A DNA stretch of 64,000 nt from Vicugna pacos. Taxonomy: Eukaryota > Chordata > Mammalia > Artiodactyla > Camelidae. The stretch lies in contig NC_133014.1 in assembly GCF_048564905.1 (NCBI RefSeq), positions 7,449,136-7,513,135 of the forward strand. Reading direction: 5' to 3'. A program made the translations under genes and the position numbers. The notes beneath the pieces were generated by a model. It saw nothing but the letters and a program-made list of their open reading frames with translations. It was not told where the DNA came from and did not search any database. This document shows positions 21,470 to 32,438 of the stretch, one piece after another (the first letter of the stretch is position 1; each line of letters begins with the position of its first letter).

Positions 21470-22547
21470 TCTGTCGCTGCAGCAGGTGCCTGACAAAAAG
21501 GAGCCTTTGGAAGGTCCCGGGAAAGCAGTTCACAAAGCACACCTAGGACCTGCAGCAACATGCCGGGCCTTTTAAGAACAAATAGCAAGAAAGCCAGAGC
21601 CTGGGAGCAGAAGTGCAGGGGTGGATGTGCCTCCAGGGCCTTGAGCCCTTGCTCAGATGGAGAAATTCTTGCCCTTTGCCCGCTTCCTTGGGGAGTGCAG
21701 GAAGGCAGAGCCCAGGCTTGTTGCTTTCCATCCTCAGCCATTGGGCAGCGACTCTGCTCAGAGGGAGGCGGGTGGCGCTCCAGCCCCACCCTGGCTGCCC
21801 ACGTGAATGGAGTGAAAGACGGAAGTACCTGCATTTCCGAGCTTCCAGTGCAGTGCCCTGTGCTGCACACCTGCCGGGGGACCTGCGGGGCAGCAGGAGT
21901 TGGCAGACGCCCTGCTTCCTCGGGGGCCCTGGGTGCTGCTACGGAACTGGGGACCAGGCTCTTGATTGGCACCCAGTGATGTCCTGAGGATCCTAAGCCC
22001 CTGGAGGGGCGGCCAGGGAAGGCCCTCTCTTCTCCCCGAGGATGAAGGTGCCGGAGGCCCCCTCCACCTTCACGAAGATGGCTGCCTTTTACCAGTGCAT
22101 CAAGCCTGACCCCAGGTGCGCCTCTGAGAGCCAGGAGGTGGTGGGAGAGGCTGAGGGGCCGAGAGGGAGGGAGGCCTGCCACCACCACGACCACCTGCCT
22201 GGGGCTGGCGAGTAGCCTTTCAGCATCTGTCCTCGTTGATGACCTCCTTCCTCACAGGCATTATCTTATCCCCTTGCATTGTGTGAATTCTGGAGCAAAA
22301 CGATGATTTCTTTGGGACACATGCATATTTTGAAAGAGAGGGGAGCAGGAAGCAGAGGTGAGGGGGTGGGGAATGAAAGGAAGGGAGAAGGAGAGCAAAG
22401 GAGGACCGGGAGACAGGGCATTTGCCCCTTAATAGCCCAGGCCCGTACCTGGGATGGACAGGGCGTAGTCTGTGCGCTTCGGGTGGAGGGAAGGCAGCGG
22501 AGGTCAAAGTAGACCATTAGAAGTATTCCTGTAACTAAAGGTCAGCA
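21470..22547. other. GC-rich intronic sequence, no gene supported
   Basis: It is overlapped by a 338-codon minus-strand open frame (21178-22194) and a 57-codon plus-strand frame (22042-22215), both discussed in the findings. A purine-rich run lies at 22330-22420. Confidence 0.45.
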
Positions 22548-22949
22548 CAAAGGGCTTGTTCTTTTATTTATTTATTTTTATTGTTTAAATTGAAGTGTAG
22601 TCGCTTTGCAATATTAAATGTTACAGGTGTACAGTATAGTGATTAACAGTTTTTAAATGTTACACGCCATTTATAGCTGTTATAAAGTGTTGACTCCGTT
22701 CCCTTTGTTGTACAGTGTGTCCTTGTAGCTTATTTTCTACCCAATACTTTGTACCTCTTCCTCCCCCTCTCCTCTGTTGCCCCTCCCCCTGCTGGTAACC
22801 TCACTTGTTCTCTGTATCTATGAGTCGTCTTTGTTATAGTCGCTAGTTGGTTATGTTTTCTAGATTCCACATAGAAGTGACATCATACAGTATTTGTCTT
22901 TCTCTGTCTGACTTGTTTTGCTCAACATGATGCCAAAGGGCTTGTTCTT
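22548..22949 (-). mobile_element. 5'-truncated L1 insertion with 16-bp target-site duplication
   Basis: The core, 22564-22933, is antisense L1 3' UTR: a TTTATTTATTTATTTTTATT poly-A complement at left, a TTACAGGTGTACAGTATAGT motif and TAGATTCCACATAGAAGTGA at right. CAAAGGGCTTGTTCTT occurs at 22548-22563 and again at 22934-22949, so the direct repeats are intact. Confidence 0.9.
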
Positions 22950-24820
22950 AACTGACAGACTCCCTTTGGGAGCAGAGGCCAGGGGACTGGCAGAGCCACC
23001 TCCCCCCGCCCCGCCATGCTGCAGGTGACCTCATCCCTTGAAAATGTTTGGCCCTTAGTGCGTTTTGATTTTGTGATGATAGTACCCAGGGAAATAGAGC
23101 TATGACATGGTTTAAGTTCACTTGCAAGTGTAGGGAAACAAATTGCACGTCTCGTGCACCGAATGGGAAATTCCAGCGTGGCGCTCTCTATAGGCCCAGG
23201 TGGTGGTCGCCTCTGCACGTCACCGGGGCTGGGTGGATAGTCTTGGGAAGCGGAAGTTGCAACTTCGGCAACACATGTCCTGGAGGTGTGGGAGGTCCTG
23301 GGGGACTTGGGCAGACAGTCCACCCACTAAGCCCTTCCTCCTTCAGCTGCGCAGGGACAGCAACCCAACAGCTGAAGGATTCCTTGCGAACAGGGGCCTT
23401 TGCACTGCAGAAAGCTCTGTGCGTGGAAGTCAGCATCACTGTCATTGTTCCATAAAAATCTTTTCGCTGATAGTTATTCAACCTCAGTGTCTGATGCTGC
23501 CTGTTTTGAGTGGATGAGAATAGAATGGTGGTGTGATGTCTCCTCATTAATAGGCTTCGGAACATGACTTCCTACTAAAAAAAAAAACAACAAAAAAAAC
23601 CCTTAGCGCTGCATCTGCTGTGCTGCAGAAATGCCAATCACATATGGAACATCCTTGATAAATTAAGCCTCAAGAACTTTCTTCATGTCACTGTTTTTGG
23701 TATGCATGCGCTGAAAAGGGGGGCATTTATTGCCTCAATAAACTCATGAAGTTAAAAGTAAACCAGCCCTCACAAACAGTCCCCGAGCGCCAGGCTGCGG
23801 GGCCCCGCTCGTCCTGTGTGTGCGGCGGTCAGCACAAGGCGCAGTTCTCACTCGGAGACTTTCCGAGTGGCATCGCATCTGGGCAGGATAGCCCAGCATT
23901 TGAGTATGTTTTCCTGGGGATTATGCAAATACAGTTTCTGAGGTTGCAACATTTGAAGCTCTTAAACGCTTACTATTTTGGAAATGATGGTTTTTGTAGA
24001 TGTCTCTAATAGGTTTTCTTATTCTAATAACCTGAAAATGTCTAAAGTTTTTCAAATCTCGTAGGAAAACATTCACTTCTGGATGAGTGGAAACAGGTTA
24101 CTCCTGTGAAAGCTGTCATGCGTCAATTCTGAGATATGAGTTTTGTTGGTGATTTTTCTTGTAGATGTAGGCTGTGTACGTGAACACAGGTTCGTGTGTG
24201 TGTGTGAGTGTGACGGCACATACGCTGCATTGGGCACTGTATGCCTTCTCCGCTAAGTAATTTGTCAATGTGCCCATTCACAAGAACTCTGAGTACCACC
24301 AAATCAACTGTTACATAAATTTCAAAAAATGGTGTAGTTTATCTTACGTGAGATACTATGTATATGCTTATAAACTATGCTGTTTATCTTGTGGATGACG
24401 AGTTTGTTTGAATGAAGCTCTGTTGTTTCTCTGCAAAGAAACAGCCCCACGAGTTGTGGCCCACGGCCTCCTTCTCTCTGGCTGCCCTCACTGTCCCCGC
24501 CCAGCCCGCAGCCGGAAGGAAGCCTGAGGACGGGGACAGGGCATCTGGAACAGCGACCTCCTCTGCATCCATATTTCTTGACTTCCAAAGGCCGTTGCAC
24601 TCTGCATGGTTACAGGGCAGGTGACATCAAAAGGGGGACGATGGACTTGAAGAACTCAGGCTAAAGAAATGTGACATTGTTTTGCTAAGTCATGGCTTTT
24701 GAAGGAAGTCTGTCTTCAAGACATTGCGTGCTGGGTGGCCTTGGGAACTATGATTGGGTAGTTGATACTCATTATCAGGAGATGAGTCCTTTGTATAGCA
24801 AGTTTTATAAGTGCCTCTGA
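22950..24820. other. Intronic sequence, nothing recognised
   Basis: It contains an A-rich run at 23575-23600 and a short TG run near 24195-24213. No gene or named repeat is recognised. Confidence 0.4.
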
Positions 24821-24821
24821 T

Positions 24822-24932
24822 TCTTCCTTTCTTTCTTTTCTCTTCCCTTTTCTTTCTCCCTTCCTTCCTTCCTTCCTTCCTTCTTTCCTTCCTTCCTTCC
24901 TTTCCATCTTTCCTTTCTTCTTTCCTGCCTTC
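24822..24932. repeat. Pyrimidine-rich (TTCC)n microsatellite
   Basis: Tandem TTCC units run from about 24860 to 24904, embedded in a longer CT-only tract. Confidence 0.9.
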
Positions 24933-24934
24933 CC

Positions 24935-25010
24935 ACAATCTTCATTGAGCACCTCCTGTGTGGCACATGTTGGTACCTGTTCCCTATTCTCAAGGAGTTA
25001 GTCTTCAACT
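24935..25010 (-). mobile_element. L2 LINE tail, antisense
   Basis: ATTGAGCACCTCCTGTGTGG, followed by TTCTCAAGGAGTTAGTCTTC, matches the inverted L2 3' tail. Confidence 0.55.
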
Positions 25011-25019
25011 TTTACATCC

Positions 25020-25785
25020 TTAGCCAGATAGGGGATGACTCACTTCTCTAGGCCAAGCCTAATTTCAGTTTTTTAATCTCAAGATAATCAATTACAAGTT
25101 GCTAGGAAACCTCAAAACCGACCGCCCTGTAAGTTCCTTTGCTCCGCCTCCCGCTCTCCTCCGAGCCCTGTGACTCAGGTGTCTGAGTCCTCTGATTTCA
25201 GCCCTTTGCTTTCTTTTCTTCCATATGTCAGAGTGGATCTATTCTCCTTCCTCCCTGTCCTGACAGGTGGATGGAGAAGGTCTGGCACATACACACGGAG
25301 GTGTCTGCTCCACAGGGCAAGAGGTCTTCAAGCACCTTCGAGGAGAACTGGCCATGCGGAAGTCCAGTGCCAGTGGCTCTGCCACCTTGGGGTGGGAGCA
25401 GAGGTCAGGTCCTCTGCCCTTGAGGATAAAAGTATCTCTCACAAGGCAGCAGAGCTGGCACAATTTTCCAACAGAGATTTCTCACAGGAACTTTGTAAGC
25501 CTTACACATTCCGTTGCCTCAGTAATGTGAAACTTATTTTTCTAAAAAAAGGTACAGGCAGATCCTTGTGTGACTCACTAGAGAACAATAGTTAAGTCAC
25601 AGTTTATTTTTGTCTTTTTCCCCAAGGAAGGGGGAAATTGATTAAATGTGTAGGGAAGGCAAGCAGGCTTCAATCTATAAAGGGGAACTGGATCGAAGAA
25701 TCGTGCCGAGATGTGATTAAAACTGGTAAGTACGATGACCAGAAGCCGTCGTGCTTCTCACCATGCATTGTGGGAGGTGCTGGCT
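25020..25785. other. Intronic sequence, nothing recognised
   Basis: Open frames in this stretch are short and unsupported. Confidence 0.4.
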
Positions 25786-25789
25786 CCTC

Positions 25790-25990
25790 CTGCCAGTCCC
25801 CCTGGGGAAGTGGAAGTGAAGCTGACTCCTGAAGGCTGGGTGGAAATTGTTAAGGAGAAAGTGGAGCATGAAAGCAGGGAAGAGCATGTGAGCAGAGGGA
25901 ACAGCATCTGCTAAGACCCTGGGCCACAAGGACATGAAGGCTTGTGGGGCAGAGAGAACAGGGCAGGCACATTTATGCCAGCTGTGCATG
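25790..25990 (-). mobile_element. L2 LINE fragment, antisense
   Basis: CTCCTGAAGGCTGGGTGGAA, then GAGCAGAGGGAACAGCATCT and GCTAAGACCCTGGGC, is the inverted L2 pattern. Confidence 0.5.
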
Positions 25991-26214
25991 GGGCCTCTGG
26001 CTTAGATCCAGATGGCCTGCCCGTCTTGTCCACGTGCAGATTTACCCACATGCACAGTGTCCCCCTATTCCTACCCACACCTCCAAGCTTCCACCCGAGG
26101 TCATAACCTTCCTCCTTTAATATTTGCTGTAGTGTGGGATGACTGGGGACACACTGTATCATGTCTTGTCTTCCAAAAATGTCTGTATTTCACCTTTTTG
26201 CTGGTAACACTTTT

Positions 26215-26700
26215 TTCCAGCAGCTTTATTGGCACCTAATTTACATACTATAAAGTTTACCTGTTAGAAGGGTACAGTCACTAGGTTTTAGTGTATTTAC
26301 AGAGTTGTGCAGCTATGAACGGAATCTAACTTCAGAACATATTCATGTCACCTGAAAGAAACCTTGAGCCCATTAGCAGTCACTCCCCATTATTCCCCCT
26401 CCCCCCCACCCCTGCACCCCACTCCCCAACTCTAGGCAAACACTAATCTGTGTGTCTCTGTGGATTTTCGTTTTCTGAATATTTCATACGAGTGGAATCA
26501 TGCAGTATGTGGCCTTTTGTGTGTGGCCACTTCTGCTCAGCATATGTGTTCAAGGTTGTTTCACTCTTTTTTATGGCTGAATACTATTCCATTATATGTA
26601 TGTATCACGTTTTAAATTTATTCATCAATCAATGAACATTATTTCCACTTTTTGATTATTATAGATAATGCTCGACATTGGTGTATGAGTTTTTGTGTGC
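26215..26700 (-). mobile_element. Old L1 LINE 3' end, antisense
   Basis: CAGCAGCTTTATTGGCACCT at 26219, ATACTATAAAGTTTACCTGT, CGAGTGGAATCATGCAGTAT and a GCTGAATACTATTCCATTAT motif are in correct antisense order. Confidence 0.75.
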
Positions 26701-27770
26701 GCTTCCCCATTTTCTATTGTTGTAAAACACACCTAACATAAAACTTACCATTTTGGCCATTTCTAAGTGTGTTGTTCAGGGCTATTGAGCACATTCATCT
26801 TGCTCTGCAGTCATCACCACCCTCTACCTCCAGAACTCTTTCCATCTTGCAAAACAGAAACGCCCTCCTCCTTAAACTACCCCCCACCCCATCGGCCCCC
26901 GGCCCCTGGCAGCCACCATTCTGTTTTCCGTCCCTATGATTCTGACTCCTCTACGTAAGTAGTGGAATCATTCAGCATTTGTCTTTTAGCAATGGGCCTA
27001 TTTCACTTAGCATAACGTCCTTAAGGTTCATCCATGAGGTAGCCTATTTCAGAACTTATCCCGATGTTTCTTCTTAAATTTCTGTGGGTTTAGCACTAGC
27101 ATTTAAGCCTGTGACCCATTTGGCAGTAATTTTTATGTAGACTGTGAGGTAGGAGTACAAAATTTTTTTTTTTTGGATGTGAATGTCCAGTTGTTCCAGC
27201 ACGATTTGTTGAAAAAAAACTAATCCTTCCCACATGGCATAGTCTTGGCAATTGAAAGTCAGTGGCCCTTAAATGCATGAGTGTATTTCTGGACTCTGAA
27301 TTCTGTATTCTGTTAGTTGTCTGTGTGCTGGTACCATGGATCTCAACTGCTGTAGATCTGTAGTAATTTTTGAAACTGAGAAGTGTGAATCCTCCACCTT
27401 TGCTCTTCTTTTCCAAGATTGTTTTGGGCCCTTTGTATTTCCATATGAATTTTCAGATCAACTTGTCAATTTTAGCAAAAAAAAAAAAAAGCCCACTGGG
27501 GTTTTGATAGGGATTGCATTGAATCTGTGTATCAATTTGGGGGAGTAATTCCATTTCAAACGTGTCGAGTTTTTGATCCAAGAACATGGGATCTCTTTCC
27601 GCTTATTTCTGCCTTTAATTTCTTTCCACCTTGTTTTGAAGTTTTCAGAGGACAGATGTTCCACCTCCTTGGTTATATTTATTCCTGAGTGCTTCATTCT
27701 TCTGTGTGCTATTGTAAATGGAGTTGTTTTCTTAACTTCATTTTCAGGTTGTTTATAGCTGGTAGGAGAG
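26701..27770 (-). mobile_element. Second antisense L1 (3' UTR plus ORF2 C-terminal part)
   Basis: A new L1 3' UTR starts right after the previous piece: TAAAACACACCTAACATAAA at 26722, then CATCACCACCCTCTACC and TTTCACTTAGCATAACGTCC. ORF2-derived text follows to about 27770 (GGGATTGCATTGAATCTGTG at 27510, CCACCTCCTTGGTTATATTT at 27661). Boundaries between fragments inside 27050-27480 are uncertain. Confidence 0.7.
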
Positions 27771-27789
27771 TAATGGATGTGACAGGCGT

Positions 27790-29040
27790 AGGACTCCCTC
27801 TTCAAAGCCCACAGTCTCCGGAGCACGCGGAATGGTGGGCAGACGCCTTACAAACACGTTGCTGTTGACAGCCTTGGTGAGCGCTGTGAAAGAAGGTCCA
27901 GGGGCTGAGAAAGGAGACACAGGGCTGTGAGCGTGACCTGGAGGGCGGTGGGCGGTTGGTGGATCTGTAGGGGTGAACACAAGGGCTTTCGTACGTAATT
28001 ACGGGCCCAGAGGTCTATAATCAGGTTACAGGTGCTTTTCTTTGCATTGTGTAGATAAATATAATAGATTAGAACCTTTCAAATGCCATATTCAAATCTG
28101 TTCTCATTCTTCACGTGAATAAACTTCTGTAGAATTTGTTAGTATAAGCTGCAACTAATGACAGAATCCTGCCGTAGTCTGGGGAGAAGCCCGTGGTTGG
28201 TTAGGGTTCAGAAAGAGGGCGTAGGGGCAGGCCCCACTGAGATCTTTCTTTGGATGCAGGACTCTCCTGGATTCTGTAGGCGCCCAGATACACAATGGTG
28301 AGTGCTGTGAACTGCAGAGGGGGCTGGAGGCTCAGCACCCTTTGGGGTTAATTAGAATCCCTGGAGAGGCCCCCTCAGGTCCAGATTTAAAGAACAAACT
28401 TTCCTGTACTTGAACTTGAGCTGTCAGAGCAACAGGGGCGAGCAGGTGGAGGGCAGAAGCTGGTGGAGGAGGCGTTGCAGTTGCCTGACTTGGACTTTGA
28501 GTTCTAGCCAGATGCGAAAGGGCTGCTGGGAGATACTAGGTATTTGCCTGGGTATGGCCTTTCTAATTATGGTATCGCTCTGCGTTCTCCTTGAGTTTTG
28601 CTCGGGTAGGGGAACATGTGCTCAGCAGGGCAAGTTATTGGGCCCAACAGAGAAAACATTCCCTTGTCACAGCTATGGGGCGTTTGCACCTGGAGTGGCT
28701 GAGTGGTGGGGACGGCCCTCCATCCACGCATCCCGCAGTCTCAGAGGGCGGGCGTTCCTTCATGGCTGGCATACATTTTTATCAGTTACTTGGCTGCAGT
28801 TTCGTTCGTGGTCCATCAGGCTGTGGGGCATTGGGGAGCTCGGGGGTCATCTGAGAATCCAAATGTCTTGATCTTTGCTGCCGGCAGCTCTAAAGTGAGT
28901 CATTTACACAAGGAGGCTGTGCCTTCACAAGACGGAATGGACACTCGCCCACTGCCTGGTGTGCCAGTGGTGTGTGTTCTTGTCTGTGTTCGTGTAGAGG
29001 CGTGAGCCTGTGGTGAGGAATGAGCTGCAGAAACCGGCAG
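27790..29040. other. Intronic sequence, nothing recognised
   Basis: The open frame at 28410-28871 is unsupported by splice sites, domains or start context. Confidence 0.4.
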
Positions 29041-29059
29041 CTCTTCTCAGCCGTATTTG

Positions 29060-29220
29060 AATGTGTCGTGTTCTCAGTCCCATTTGGTTAAAGTATTATC
29101 ATTCCCATTTTGTAGATGAGGAAATTGAGGCTCAGCACCAGTAGGTGGTGGGGTGTGGCTTCAGCTCCAGGACTGCCTCGCCTCCATTCTTTCCCTTTTC
29201 CTCTGCACCGTATTGCACTC
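29060..29220 (-). mobile_element. MIR SINE
   Basis: ATTCCCATTTTGTAGATGAG at 29101 and GAAATTGAGGCTCAGCACCA give an unmistakable antisense MIR core. Confidence 0.8.
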
Positions 29221-29229
29221 TCATTAGTG

Positions 29230-29870
29230 AGGACGTGTTTGGAACATGCAGCGTGAGCAGGTTTTGAACCTCCCACGTGGGGTGAGCCTGACTTGTCCCT
29301 TCATCTGCAGGGTGACTTTTGTCTCCGTGTGTGAGTCCATTAGCACACTTGGCATCCGGTGGTCTCTGCGCTTGGGCCCCACCGGGATGTGCCTCACAGC
29401 ACGGTGAAAGCTTGGCCATCCTCCTGGGTCCCCCTCCCCGCCGCCTGCTCCTGAACCCTCTGCCATGTGTGGCTTTATCACAGCCACATCGCTCGACCCA
29501 GGGAGAAGCGTGTCCGAGCTCCTGGATCTGCTGCACGCTCGGCGGGATGGGCGCCCTTCTGCACACCCACCCTGGGGGCTTGTGCACACGCTTATGTGTG
29601 CCTGCGTGTTCTCAGTGCTTCCCAGCAAGGAACGTTTTATTAAAATGTGCAGTGGCGACTGGACGTTTTGAAGGCAATGTCATGGTTTCTCAAGAGTGTT
29701 AGTAGAAAAATAATGGCAGCGTCACCCCTCATCCCCTAGACTGAGATGCCCTGTCAGACCCAGTGGGTGGTCTCCTGGGGCTCCGTCAACCTCCAGGCCA
29801 CGGCCTGATCCTGGACCGGGGCTGCCTGGCAGGCAGAACCATTTCCTTGGAGATGGGTGTCCTTTGGATT
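29230..29870. other. Intronic sequence, nothing recognised
   Basis: Moderately GC-rich, with no named repeat or gene. Confidence 0.4.
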
Positions 29871-29879
29871 TCCCTGCTA

Positions 29880-30025
29880 TCTTTAAGCCCCTCTGCGACC
29901 GCTCAAGACTCTCCCTTCCACTGGCTTAGCAGCTGCAGGAGACGGGGACCACGTGGTTCTCATCCAGCCTGTATCCCCAGGCCTCGTAAGTGCCTGCCCG
30001 TGCTGGGGATGCAGTCAAATGAGTA
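29880..30025 (+). mobile_element. L2 LINE tail
   Basis: GCAGGAGACGGGGACCACGT, CAGCCTGTATCCCCAGGCCT and TAAGTGCCTGCCC follow the L2 3' tail. Confidence 0.55.
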
Positions 30026-30027
30026 CA

Positions 30028-30170
30028 TAGTTTGGTGTCTCTGCTTGACTACTTTGGGCCAGTTAATAAACTTACCTGATACATAATGTGTGCTTTTAAT
30101 TCCAAAATGGGAATACCTAAAGTTCTTGGGAATTAAATCAAACAATTCACATGATATGCTTCATGCTGGA
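30028..30170 (+). mobile_element. MIR SINE fragment
   Basis: TACTTTGGGCCAGTTAATAA, then a TTCCAAAATGGGAATACCTA motif and GGAATTAAATCAAACAATTC, follows the sense MIR core. Confidence 0.5.
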
Positions 30171-30424
30171 GAAGTAATTTCAGTTGTTAACTCCAAACTC
30201 AAGCAATAGAAAGCCTGAGCTCTTGTACTGTCTAGCTCAGTGCCATCCACAGAGGACGGTACCCAGGGCAGTACTTGGTAACCCTCAACCAACTGTCACC
30301 ACTTTTACTCTTTGTACTCCTTATATTTTCCTGCTTTTCCTTCACTACTGCTTCTTCCTTCAAATGCCCTGGTAGCTGCCCCTCCCTCTGTGTAGCATTA
30401 AGCAGCAGGATGCTCTGGGATCAG

Positions 30425-31190
30425 GGGTTTTGATAGGGACTGCGTTGAATCTGTAGATTGCTTTGGGGAGTAGGGACATCATAACGATAATATTAAGTCT
30501 TTCAACCCATGAACATGGGATGTCTTTCTCTTTATTAGCATCATCTTGCATCTTTAAGCAACATTTGGTAGTTTTCAGGGTACAATTCTTTTGTCTCCTT
30601 GGTTGAAATTATGCCTAAGTGTTTTAGCCTTTTTGATGCTACTGCAAATGGAATTGTTTCCTTAATTTCCTTTTTGGATTGTTCATTGTTATTTGATAGA
30701 AACACACCTGGGTTTTGTGTGTTCATCTCACGTCCTGCAACTTGGATGAATACATTTATTTGACAGTTTGTGTCTGTTGAAGGGTGGAATCTTTAGGATT
30801 TTCTACGTATGAAATCACATCATCTGTGAAAAGAGATAGTTTAGCTTCTTCCTTTTCAATCTGGATGCCTTTTATTTCTTTTTCTTGCCAAGTTTCTCTG
30901 GCTAGGACTTCAGTACTACGTTGAGTAGATGTGGTGAGAGTGGGTGCCTTTGTCTTGTTCCAGATCTTAAGGGGAAAACTTTTTGAATTTTTCACTGATG
31001 AGTGTGATGTTAGCTGTGGACTTTCCAAATATAGCCTTTATTACATTGAGGTAATTTATTCTATTTCTGGTTTTTTTAGTGTTTTGTCATGAAAAGGTGG
31101 TGAATTTTGTCAAATATTTTTTCTGCATCAGTGTTGATGATCATGTGGGGTTTTTTCCCTCTTCATTCTGTTGATCAGACATTTTTCTAA
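30425..31190 (-). mobile_element. Old L1 LINE ORF2 fragment, antisense
   Basis: Readable antisense RT-domain text: CAACCCATGAACATGGGATG at 30504, TTTTGATGCTACTGCAAATG at 30629, CAATCTGGATGCCTTTTATT at 30858 and TCTTGTTCCAGATCTTAAGG at 30952. It is many times interrupted. Confidence 0.8.
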
Positions 31191-31527
31191 AGCCAAATTA
31201 TATCACAGTAAAGAAGCAAGGCTGATGAAGCTTTGTTCACCTTTTAAGGAATTGTCTGGACAGGGATGGAAAGTTTGACATTAATATTAAAGGAGACAAA
31301 AATAATTAGACTCAACTCTAGCAAAGACCTGAAACTTTTTTCCTCTGTTAAATATTAAAAAAATAAATTCTCCTGTCATTTCTCATTATATGCTATGTAC
31401 AAGTGGTAAATGTTAATTGGTAAATTAAATATTCAAGCTCCCTTTTACAGTATGAGAATTCATAGTAATTGCCAATAAGAAGTTGCTTTCCAAATAAATG
31501 ATGAATTCGTCTGTGTGGGTGGGGTAG
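31191..31527. other. AT-rich intronic sequence, nothing recognised
   Basis: No repeat family or gene is supported. Confidence 0.4.
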
Positions 31528-31528
31528 A

Positions 31529-31700
31529 GTGTGCTGTTTAAAAGTCAGCGATGGCCGGCAGGGACATAACTCAATATTCTGTAGCAGGAATATTGACCAG
31601 TAATCGTTTATTTGATTTCCATGAAGAGCCAGAGATTTTTAATTTTGGAGGAAGCCAAGTCCTTATGGATGCAATGATGATAGCATCTGGATGATTCGCT
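31529..31700 (+). repeat. Dispersed repeat unit, copy A
   Basis: It shares about 170 bp with 33958-34140, including AATATTGACCAGTAAT and TTATTTGATTTCCATGAAGAG. The sequence to its right (to about 31815) ends in a TTTTTGTAATAAAAAGCTC tail like an old LINE 3' end, so the unit is probably the tail of an old retroposon. Confidence 0.7.
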
Positions 31701-31814
31701 AGTTGTGGGGGAGAAGGGGTCTACATGAAGCAGTAGTCACTGAGTGTTAAGCTCAAAATACATTCTGTATACTTTTGAATCTGAGATTTTTTGTAATAAA
31801 AAGCTCAAAAAAGA

Positions 31815-32150
31815 AACAATGTAAATAAACAATGGTGCAGCTATATATCAAAGTATTTTGTAACCATGACAATAACACATCGAAAATTTTAATGATGTAA
31901 GTAAGAAAATCAGGGGGTCCATCTTACTGTTATGGTGCATGTGTGATTGTACACACAAAAGTTTGCATAGAAAAAATATTGGAAGGAAATACCATTGACT
32001 GTGGTTAGTCATCCTTGGTTGGGGGGATAATGGGCGATTTGCATTCTCTATATCTTCCAAACTTTCTACAGTGAACAAGAGAAAAACATAGCTTCTGAAA
32101 AAAAATTTTCTTTTCAAAGAAAGGAACCAAATCTGCATGGTATAAATTGG
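31815..32150 (+). mobile_element. Probable old LINE 3'-tail fragment
   Basis: GTTGGGGGGATAATGGGCGA at 32019, followed by TCTTCCAAACTTTCTACAGT, resembles a tail shared by old mammalian LINE fragments. The family is unresolved. Confidence 0.4.
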
Positions 32151-32358
32151 TTAAGCATTTTCCAGTTTTCTGTTTTCCATTAAATTGCTCTGGTCAGTGA
32201 TTAGATACACGTTATTAATCTTGAGCCTTAGACATGGTTTTGGCCTCTACTGTCCAGGAATCTGTAGTTTGCTGGGTGAGAAACAGTCACCACCATTTTG
32301 GTCATTGTTGGGTTCTGCTCGATGTGTGCCTCTAACGTGACACTCTGTCTGATTTCAG

Positions 32359-32438
32359 TGAGCTGGAAATGATTTCCACGAGGGTGATGGACATTAAGCT
32401 TCGGGAGGCTGCAGAAGGCCTTGGAGAGGACGGCACAG
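32359..32438 (+). CDS. CRACDL: CRACDL start-codon exon (coding 32369-32438, residues 1-23 plus one base)
   Basis: The acceptor AG is at 32357-32358 after a pyrimidine-rich tract, and the donor GT is at 32439-32440 (CAG then gtaagg). Ten bases of apparent 5' UTR precede the ATG at 32369. The start context has G at -3 and A at +4, so it is adequate but not ideal. The frame encodes 23 residues and leaves one base (phase 1). Those ten bases hold no in-frame stop upstream of the ATG, so an upstream exon could in principle extend the frame. The [11 protein letters not shown] start is preferred because it agrees with the mammalian protein as I remember it. Confidence 0.9.

Noticed and set aside
24690-25008. 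Lys/Glu/Arg-rich minus-strand frames resembling a basic protein
   Set aside because: They are translations of the (TTCC)n microsatellite complement.
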